DNA of 12,397 nt from an uncultured Bacteroidales bacterium (GTDB taxonomy: Bacteria > Bacteroidota > Bacteroidia > Bacteroidales > Bacteroidaceae), in contig CANBEE010000059.1 of NCBI GenBank assembly GCA_947367415.1, positions 1-12,397 of the forward strand. Reading direction: 5' to 3'. Below, piece by piece: positions 6,935 to 12,397 of the stretch. The notes beneath the pieces were generated by a model, which was not told the origin of the DNA, made no database searches, and saw only the letters and a program-made list of their open reading frames with translations. The first letter of the stretch is position 1; each line of letters starts with the position of its first letter. The position numbers and the translations under genes were made by a program.

Positions 6935-8116
6935 TTACTCCGCGGTCTCCTCTGACGCTACGCTCAGCGCCAAGCGCTTCACAATCGCCACGAAGCCACC
7001 CGTAAGGATGAGGTTGAACACCAAGGTGAGGACCGAAATCAGCAGTATGGGGCCGCCAATGTTGTAGCCGAGGGCTATGAATATGACTCCTGCACCCACC
7101 TCGCCACGTGTGAACATACCAATGGAGAGGGCCAAACGCTCCTTGAGTGTACGGTCGCGATAGAAAAGCATAGGAGCCAGCTTGCCAAGGTTCGACAGCA
7201 GCGACACCAGCACCACATGCAGGGCTATAACACCCCACGAAGGCATGGGCAAGGTAGCTATCATGCTTGCACTCTCTTGCGGAGCCGAGTCAAGATTGAT
7301 GAGCGGCATGCTCATACCCACCAGCAACATGAAGAGCAGGGAGACTACTGTGGCAGCCCGGTCATCGCCCTTGGATGAGCCATGCGAATGCTTCATCACC
7401 ATACCCAACACGAAAGCAGGCAGCAGCACCTCAATGTGTACACTACCCTGCTCGCCAAAGAAGTGAGCCGTGAGCACATAGATAAGATAGGTGGCTCCAT
7501 AGGTCAACGCGGCATAGAGCAACAGGCTCTTCCAATCGCTGCGAAGCGAGTAGCTGCCCATCTGCTTCCATCCTATCCAGAGCAGGATGACTACAGTTGC
7601 GAGTATCACACCCATCTGCCACTGCATACCGATCATGGCTATCTGCAGGGGTATCATCAGCAATATGGTGTCGAGGTCGTCAAAGATTGCCAGCACCTGA
7701 ATCTTCTGGTATATCCAGCTGCGCTGCAGACCTATGGCTGCCAACATGGTAAACAGGATACCGGCCGAGGTGGGAGCAGCAAAACGGCTCAGGAGAAGCG
7801 TTTCCTTCCACACTGTGCCGCTGGCACACCACTCCGAGGGCATCAGCACAAAGATGTAGTAGCATGCAATAAGAATCCATGGCAGGGCAGCAGCCAGCAT
7901 GGCTACAAGATAGTCCTTGGCATAGACCTTCACGTTCGACTTATCGACCTCGAACTCGCGCCCGACATTAATCATGATAAATGCGAGGCAGACACCCAAA
8001 AGCATTTCTACAGCCTCGCGTGTAGGTTCAAAACTTGTGCCCAATGCTCCGGGCAAGACTTGCGATAGCACCAGCCCAAGCATCAGCATCGCGGAGAATG
8101 ACAAAACTTTCTTCAT
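6935..8116 (-). CDS. Cation:proton antiporter (CPA family)
   Basis: A 393-residue integral membrane protein with about 11-12 hydrophobic segments spread over its length. The segment IFDDLDT (about 144-150) sits in a predicted helix and resembles the paired-acid motif of CPA-type Na+/H+ and K+/H+ exchangers. FTRGEVG (335-341), followed by GAGVIFIALGYNIG, is typical of Bacteroidota sodium:proton antiporter annotations. It probably exchanges Na+ or K+ for H+ across the inner membrane; ion and direction cannot be read from sequence. There is no C-terminal RCK/TrkA-N nucleotide-binding domain, since the protein ends soon after the last helix. It is transcribed alone from its own promoter (8160-8190) and converges on argE with a 32-bp gap. 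A hydrophilic loop (about 243-252, SHGSSKGDDR) divides the helix bundle. Confidence 0.85.
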   Translation of the reverse strand: MKKVLSFSAMLMLGLVLSQVLPGALGTSFEPTREAVEMLLGVCLAFIMINVGREFEVDKSNVKVYAKDYLVAMLAAALPWILIACYYIFVLMPSEWCASGTVWKETLLLSRFAAPTSAGILFTMLAAIGLQRSWIYQKIQVLAIFDDLDTILLMIPLQIAMIGMQWQMGVILATVVILLWIGWKQMGSYSLRSDWKSLLLYAALTYGATYLIYVLTAHFFGEQGSVHIEVLLPAFVLGMVMKHSHGSSKGDDRAATVVSLLFMLLVGMSMPLINLDSAPQESASMIATLPMPSWGVIALHVVLVSLLSNLGKLAPMLFYRDRTLKERLALSIGMFTRGEVGAGVIFIALGYNIGGPILLISVLTLVFNLILTGGFVAIVKRLALSVASEETAE

Positions 8117-8159
8117 TGACCGTGTGTCGTAATAAAATGTTCTTATTGGAAATCGGCTG

Positions 8160-8190
8160 CAAAGATACTACAAATTAATATACAAAACAA
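8160..8190 (-). promoter_or_regulatory. Antiporter promoter
   Basis: On the minus strand, TTG (8190-8188), a 20-nt spacer and TATCTTTG (8167-8160) match the Bacteroidota consensus. The predicted leader to the ATG at 8116 is about 37 nt. Unlike the murB and amidase promoters, this one is outside the AGTAAACT palindrome. Confidence 0.7.
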
Positions 8191-8197
8191 TAGGTAC

Positions 8198-8400
8198 TTA
8201 TACGTATCTTTATGGATGCGCCAAGAACCGAAGGTCGACGCCCGTAGGGGCCGAAGTCAAGATACTTTTAGGGCTGCAAGCAGCACTCCTCGGGGAAGCT
8301 AAAGCTTCCTTCGTCGCAACCGACGCTCATTTCGCGTCGGCGCTGTGAAAAATATTGAAGTAAACTTCATATTTCTCGCTCGTTTATACGTATCTTTGTA
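8198..8400 (+). repeat. Hairpin-rich intergenic repeat mosaic containing palindromic repeat copy C
   Basis: The block is bounded by a 14-nt direct repeat TTATACGTATCTTT (8198-8211 and 8384-8397). Its left end (8205-8227) matches the module at 5641-5619 in 21 of 23 positions. Its right end (8341-8400) is a copy of the AGTAAACT palindrome: AATAT-T-GAAGT (8351-8361) pairs with ACTTC-ATATT (8364-8373) with one bulged T, followed by CTCGCTCG and TATCTTTG. About 115 nt of GC-richer sequence separates the two modules and holds two further hairpins: GGAAGCT/AGCTTCC (8294-8300 with 8303-8309) and CCGACGC/GCGTCGG (8320-8326 with 8334-8340). In copy B the same two modules are directly adjacent, so this locus looks like an expanded version. 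No coding sequence is supported here. Confidence 0.75.
8391..8398 (+). promoter_or_regulatory. -7 box abutting the amidase-like start codon
   Basis: TATCTTTG is a full match to the Bacteroidota -7 consensus and ends only 4 nt before the ATG at 8403. The -33 region is poor: a TTC at 8366-8368 takes the place of the TTG seen in copy B. If used, the transcript would be leaderless or nearly so. Confidence 0.5.
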
Positions 8401-8402
8401 GC

Positions 8403-11378
8403 ATGAACAGAGTATTAAGAAAGATTATACTGCTTGCTATTGTGAGCAGCTTGCCCATACTGTTGCCGGCACAGTCGCAGAACCGTACGGTGGAGAAGCG
8501 CTTGAAGGAGTTTTTCCGTACCTACGAGTCGGACGACGTAGACCTCGGCACCTGCAAGCTGGTACGTTTCCAGCTCAATCCGAAGAAGAAATCGCTCACC
8601 ATCCATGCCAATGCAAACTTCGCCTACCAGCCTTTCCGTCCCGAGACGACCGAGAAGATCTATGCCGACCTGCGCCACATATTGCCCGGCCCCGTCAACT
8701 ACTACAACATCACCCTCCTCGTGGGCGACAAGAGTATCGACGACCTCATCCCCAACATCTACCGCAAGAGCAAGGATGCTACCCGTCTGTGGGGAAAGAC
8801 CGAGCATAAGGCTGCCCCATGGGTGAGCAACCTTTCGAGCCCATACACCATCAGCGAGGGTCTGCAAGGCCGACACTTTGCCATCACCCCAAGCCACGGC
8901 AAATACTACAAGAACGACGAGACACGCTGGAAATGGCAGCGCCCATCGCTCTACTGCACCCGTGAGGACCTGCTCTCACAATCCATCGTGGTACCCTACC
9001 TCACCCCCATGCTCGAGAATGCCGGCGCCATCGTCTTCAGTTCCCGCGAACGCGACCGCCAGCCTCACGACATCATTATCGACAACGATGCCAGCAGCAA
9101 CGACTGTGGCATGTACATTGAGGAGAAGCGCCGTAAGACACGCTGGACCGACGGCCCCTCAGGCTTTGCCATCCCGCAGAGCATGCTACGCCATGGCGAC
9201 AATCCCTTCAACGAGGGCACATGCCGCTTCATGCATACCACCGCCAACGACAAGCATGCCGAGGGCGCTGCCCTATGGGTACCCTCCATCCCCGAGCGGG
9301 GCGAGTATGCCGTGTACGTAAGCTATCAGAGCCATGCGTCAAGTGTACCCGATGCCGAGTACCTGGTGCTGCATGCCGGTGGCACTACACGCATCAAGGT
9401 GAACCAGCAGATGGGAAGTGGCACATGGGTATATATCGGCACCTATGAGTTTGAGCGTGGCCAGCTCGACGACCAGATGGTGGTGCTCACCAACCGAAGC
9501 GCCCACTCGGGCGTCGTCAGTGCCGATGCCGTACGCTTTGGCGGAGGCAGTGCCATCATCAGTCGCGGCAATGCCGATGCCCCTCTCACTAGCCACATGC
9601 CGCGCTACTATGAGGGTGCCCGCTACTACGCACAATGGGCAGGATTCCCCGAAGAACGCTATGCCAACTACAAGGGTGAGAAGGACTATGCCGAGGACAT
9701 CAACAGCCGTTCGTTTGTAGCCAACTACCTGCTCGGAGGGTCGGTCTACTGCCCCGACAGCACAGGCCTGCGTGTGCCCATAGAGATGGCTCTCGGACTG
9801 CACACCGATGCCGGCATACGCAAGGACGACACCACCGTAGGCACGCTGGGCATATACACCACCGACTACAACAACAGCCGTTTGGGCAATGGCATACTGT
9901 CGCGCCACACCTCGCGTGACCTGGCCGACATAGTACAGACATCAGTATTCCACGATGTCAACCACTTCAGCACGGCCACGGCCACCGTCAATGAGGATGG
10001 CCGTAAGGTGTATCCCTTTGCCCGCCGCAGCATGTGGAACAGGAACTACAGCGAGTCGCGTCTGCCCGATGTACCCTCCTGCATCATCGAGCTGCTCTCA
10101 CACCAGAACTTTGCCGACATGCGCTATGCCCACGACCCACACTTCAAGTTCATTGCCTCGCGTGCACTCTATAAAGGAATACTGCGCTACACAGCGACCA
10201 TGCATGGCGACGAATATGTAGTACAGCCACTCCCTATACATGCCTTTGCCATCGACTTTGCCGGCGACAGCAAAGTGCGCCTCTCATGGAGACCCACCAA
10301 GGATGAGCGCGAGGCATCGGCTACGCCCGACGGCTATATCCTCTATACCCGTACCGACAGCATGGGTTGGGACAACGGCCAACGTATCAACGGTACAGCT
10401 TGCGAGGTGACCCTTGAGCCGGGACGTATGTACAGCTTCCGCCTCACAGCCATCAACCGTGGAGGTGAGAGCTTCCCATCCGAGGTACTCTCGGCCCATA
10501 TTGCCATGGAGTCCAAGGGCAAAGTGCTGGTGGTAAACGGATTCCAGCGCATCGATGGACCAGCCGTCATCAACACCGCCGAGCAGGCAGGCTTCGACCT
10601 CACTGCCGACCCGGGCGTACCCTACATAGGCACAACGGCCTATAGTGGCCTGCAGTATGAGTTTGACCGCTCCAAGATTTCCAATCCCGACGAGGCACTA
10701 CAGCTCGGAGCCACCGGCGATGAGCTGGAGGGAACCTACATGGCAGGCAACACAATGGACTACGCGACCATGCACGGCGCCTCCATCATGCAGAGTGGAT
10801 ACAGTTTTGTATCGTGCAGTCGACAGGCTTTCGAGGAGGGCACGGTAAAGCCCCATGCCTTCGATGTGGTAGACGTGTATATGGGTCTGCAGCGCGAGCG
10901 TGGCGATGCCCCCATACGCCGCTCCACCTATTATAATATGACTCCAGCCATGTATAACATCCTCACCGCCTACACCCAACGTGGAGGAGCCTTGCTGATG
11001 AGCGGTTCGTACCTTGGTGAAGAGTCACAGGAGCTCTCCACAACACGGAGTATCCTGCACGATGTGATGCACGCCCGCTACGGTGGCAGCATCACCGATT
11101 GGAGCGAGCAAGGCATCAGCGGACTGGGCACCATCATGGAGATTCCGCGCTGGATAAACCCCGAGCACTACCCTGTCGTCCACCCCGAAGTATTCACACC
11201 CACCGACGGTGCTTTCACTCCCTTTGCCTACGAGCATAGCCGTCGCGGAGCTGCTGTAGCCTATGCAGGCACCTATCGCTCAGTACTCCTCGGATTCCCC
11301 TTCGAAGCCATACGCTCCAGCCAAGACCGCCATCTGGTAATGGTCTCCCTGCTCGACTTCCTCACAAAGAGACAATAA
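8403..11378 (+). CDS. Secreted N-acetylmuramoyl-L-alanine amidase-like protein with golvesin-like insert and FN3 domain
   Basis: A 991-residue exported protein. Residues 1-23 form a signal peptide (MNRVLRK, then a hydrophobic run, likely cut after PA). About 155-600 resembles an Amidase_3 fold: H165 (PSHG), E188 (TREDL), H467 (GLHTDAG) and E563 (CIIELLSH) fit its three zinc ligands and catalytic glutamate. The fold is split by an insert at about 225-382 that resembles the golvesin C-terminal-like/xanthan-lyase-associated module ('GTWVYIGTYEF ... GVVSADAVRFGGG'). An FN3-like domain follows (about 608-700), then a C-terminal alpha/beta domain (about 705-990) of unrecognised role, possibly GATase/ThuA-like. 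The likely role is cell-wall or glycan hydrolysis in the periplasm or outside the cell; similar Bacteroides proteins are often labelled xanthan lyase, which I do not endorse. It is monocistronic, ending at a strong hairpin. The start is fixed by the signal peptide. Confidence 0.75.
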   Translation: MNRVLRKIILLAIVSSLPILLPAQSQNRTVEKRLKEFFRTYESDDVDLGTCKLVRFQLNPKKKSLTIHANANFAYQPFRPETTEKIYADLRHILPGPVNYYNITLLVGDKSIDDLIPNIYRKSKDATRLWGKTEHKAAPWVSNLSSPYTISEGLQGRHFAITPSHGKYYKNDETRWKWQRPSLYCTREDLLSQSIVVPYLTPMLENAGAIVFSSRERDRQPHDIIIDNDASSNDCGMYIEEKRRKTRWTDGPSGFAIPQSMLRHGDNPFNEGTCRFMHTTANDKHAEGAALWVPSIPERGEYAVYVSYQSHASSVPDAEYLVLHAGGTTRIKVNQQMGSGTWVYIGTYEFERGQLDDQMVVLTNRSAHSGVVSADAVRFGGGSAIISRGNADAPLTSHMPRYYEGARYYAQWAGFPEERYANYKGEKDYAEDINSRSFVANYLLGGSVYCPDSTGLRVPIEMALGLHTDAGIRKDDTTVGTLGIYTTDYNNSRLGNGILSRHTSRDLADIVQTSVFHDVNHFSTATATVNEDGRKVYPFARRSMWNRNYSESRLPDVPSCIIELLSHQNFADMRYAHDPHFKFIASRALYKGILRYTATMHGDEYVVQPLPIHAFAIDFAGDSKVRLSWRPTKDEREASATPDGYILYTRTDSMGWDNGQRINGTACEVTLEPGRMYSFRLTAINRGGESFPSEVLSAHIAMESKGKVLVVNGFQRIDGPAVINTAEQAGFDLTADPGVPYIGTTAYSGLQYEFDRSKISNPDEALQLGATGDELEGTYMAGNTMDYATMHGASIMQSGYSFVSCSRQAFEEGTVKPHAFDVVDVYMGLQRERGDAPIRRSTYYNMTPAMYNILTAYTQRGGALLMSGSYLGEESQELSTTRSILHDVMHARYGGSITDWSEQGISGLGTIMEIPRWINPEHYPVVHPEVFTPTDGAFTPFAYEHSRRGAAVAYAGTYRSVLLGFPFEAIRSSQDRHLVMVSLLDFLTKRQ

Positions 11379-11400
11379 GCACCACTCACCGCATTGAAAT

Positions 11401-11440
11401 AAGCAATCCCCGAAAACCTTACGGTCTTCGGGGATTGCTT
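11401..11440. terminator. Bidirectional intrinsic terminator hairpin
   Basis: AAGCAATCCCCGAA (11401-11414) pairs perfectly with TTCGGGGATTGCTT (11427-11440). The loop can close further by ACC/GGT pairing around TTAC. It lies between the stops of the convergent amidase-like gene (11378) and guaA (11466) and can serve both. The T tract is short on each side. Confidence 0.75.
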
Positions 11441-11465
11441 CATATATTACAATACTATCAGATTC

Positions 11466-12344
11466 TTACTCCCACTCGATGGTAGCGCTGGGCTTCGGCG
11501 ACATGTCGTAGCATACGCGGTTGACGGTCTTCACCTCATTCAGGATACGCTCGGTGATCTTCATGAGGATGGGCCACTCTACGGGCTCGATGCTGGCTGT
11601 CATGGCGTCGATGGTGTTGACGGCGCGGATGATGACGGGCCAGTCATATGAGCGGGCATTGTCGCGCACACCTACCGACTTGAAGTCGGGCACCACGGTG
11701 AAGTATTGCCATACCTTCTTGTCGAGGCCAGCCTTGGCAAACTCTTCGCGGAGGATAGCGTCGCTCTCGCGCACGGCTTCCAAGCGGTCGCGTGTGATGG
11801 CACCCAGGCAACGTACACCGAGGCCAGGTCCGGGGAACGGCTGACGGTATACCATCTCGTAGGGCAAGCCGAGTTCTACGCCGCAGGCACGTACCTCGTC
11901 CTTGAACAGTTGCTTGAGGGGCTCCACGAGTTCAAACTGCAGGTCTTCGGGCAAACCGCCTACGTTGTGGTGGCTCTTCACCATCTTGGCGGTCTTGGTG
12001 CCGCTCTCCACGATGTCGGGGTAGATGGTTCCCTGGCCGAGGTAGCTGATGCCCTCAAGCTTGCGGGCCTCCTCCTCGAATACGCGGATAAACTCTCCTC
12101 CTATGATCTTGCGCTTCTGCTCGGGGTCGGCCACGTTCTCCAGCTTGCCGAGGAAGCGGTCTGTAGCGTCCACATAGATGAGGTTGGCGTTGAGCTGGTT
12201 CTTGAACATCTCCACTACCGACTCCGACTCACCCTTGCGCATCAGTCCGTGGTTCACGTGTACGCACACGAGGTTGTCGCCGATGGCCTTGAGCAGCAGG
12301 GCAGCCACTACGGAGCTGTCAACACCGCCCGAGAGGGCCAGCAG
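11466..12344 (-). CDS. guaA: GMP synthase (glutamine-hydrolysing), C-terminal part; 5' end missing
   Basis: These are the last 292 residues of GuaA, which converts XMP to GMP using ATP and glutamine ammonia. Visible parts are the ATP-pyrophosphatase P-loop LALSGGVDSS at the very start, the substrate-binding 'GLMRKGES' and 'PFPGPGLGVRCLG' regions, and the C-terminal dimerisation domain ending TIEWE. Bacterial GuaA is usually about 505-525 residues, so roughly 225 N-terminal residues, including the class I glutaminase domain, lie beyond the true end of the genomic sequence. An apparent GTG start at 12359 giving MYKRQ is an artefact: those five codons (12345-12359) are Nextera adapter. The first genomic codon is CTG at 12344-12342. 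It converges with the amidase-like gene and probably shares the hairpin at 11401-11440. Confidence 0.95.
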   Translation of the reverse strand: MLALSGGVDSSVVAALLLKAIGDNLVCVHVNHGLMRKGESESVVEMFKNQLNANLIYVDATDRFLGKLENVADPEQKRKIIGGEFIRVFEEEARKLEGISYLGQGTIYPDIVESGTKTAKMVKSHHNVGGLPEDLQFELVEPLKQLFKDEVRACGVELGLPYEMVYRQPFPGPGLGVRCLGAITRDRLEAVRESDAILREEFAKAGLDKKVWQYFTVVPDFKSVGVRDNARSYDWPVIIRAVNTIDAMTASIEPVEWPILMKITERILNEVKTVNRVCYDMSPKPSATIEWE

Positions 12345-12397
12345 CTGTCTCTTATACACATCTCCGAGCCCACGAGACTCGACGTCATCTCGTATGC
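12345..12397. other. Illumina Nextera adapter read-through (not genomic)
   Basis: CTGTCTCTTATACACATCT (12345-12363) is the Tn5 mosaic-end adapter used in Nextera libraries. It is followed by CCGAGCCCACGAGAC (12364-12378), the i7-side read primer site, then an 8-nt index TCGACGTC (12379-12386), and ATCTCGTATGC (12387-12397), the start of P7. The order and spacing are exactly those of an untrimmed read. From memory the index corresponds to Nextera XT N722. All 53 bases should be removed. Confidence 0.98.

Noticed and set aside
7382..8068. 228-residue plus-strand open frame
   Set aside because: It is antisense to the antiporter, with H/Q-rich composition typical of a shadow frame.
8117..8402. 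Small protein or tRNA/riboswitch in the antiporter-amidase spacer
   Set aside because: No open frame with plausible composition, and no cloverleaf or known aptamer motif was recognisable; the hairpins are explained better as repeats.
12345..12363. 19-bp Tn5-like mosaic end as a real transposon end
   Set aside because: It is followed exactly by the Nextera i7 primer site, an 8-nt index and P7, so it is a library adapter.

Overview
The window looks like a 12.4-kb piece of a Bacteroidales (Bacteroidota) genome. The promoters I can find follow the Bacteroidota pattern TTG - about 20 nt - TAnnTTTG. No gene start depends on a Shine-Dalgarno site. The proteins (argE-type M20 hydrolase, golvesin/amidase protein with FN3, AsmA-like giant, lipobox lipoprotein) resemble those of Bacteroides, Prevotella and related gut lineages. 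Coding DNA is visibly GC-rich and the spacers are AT-rich. The genus cannot be fixed from this sequence alone.

Layout. 1-327: three near-identical 73-bp tandem repeats, then a divergent promoter pair. 328-3728 (+): a small lipoprotein and a 1002-residue AsmA-like protein, probably one operon. 3739-5529 (-): murB followed by a PhnP-like metallo-beta-lactamase-fold hydrolase, convergent with asmA. 5530-5828: a divergent spacer with a palindromic promoter-bearing repeat and an unexplained terminator-like hairpin. 5829-6902 (+): argE-type deacylase. 6935-8116 (-): cation:proton antiporter. 8117-8402: a second divergent spacer rich in hairpins. 8403-11378 (+): secreted multidomain amidase-like protein. 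11401-11440: a strong hairpin between convergent genes. 11466-12344 (-): 3' part of guaA. 12345-12397: not genome but Illumina Nextera adapter read-through with an index and the start of P7.

Function. Most genes are housekeeping or envelope-related: peptidoglycan precursor synthesis (murB), probable peptidoglycan-targeted hydrolase (8403), probable envelope lipid/outer-membrane homeostasis (AsmA-like), ion homeostasis (antiporter), arginine synthesis (argE) and GMP synthesis (guaA). No phage, CRISPR, transposase or defence locus is visible.

The most interesting structure is in the spacers. A palindromic repeat family with a conserved AGTAAACT core and CGAG-type arms occurs in all three divergent/upstream spacers. 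It is always oriented so that its end supplies the TAYCTTTG -7 box pointing away from the repeat: toward murB, toward the secreted amidase, and leftward out of the window. Stem sequences differ between loci while pairing is kept. The window starts inside a tandem array of this family and ends in adapter, so it is probably a whole assembled contig whose ends are assembly breakpoints.
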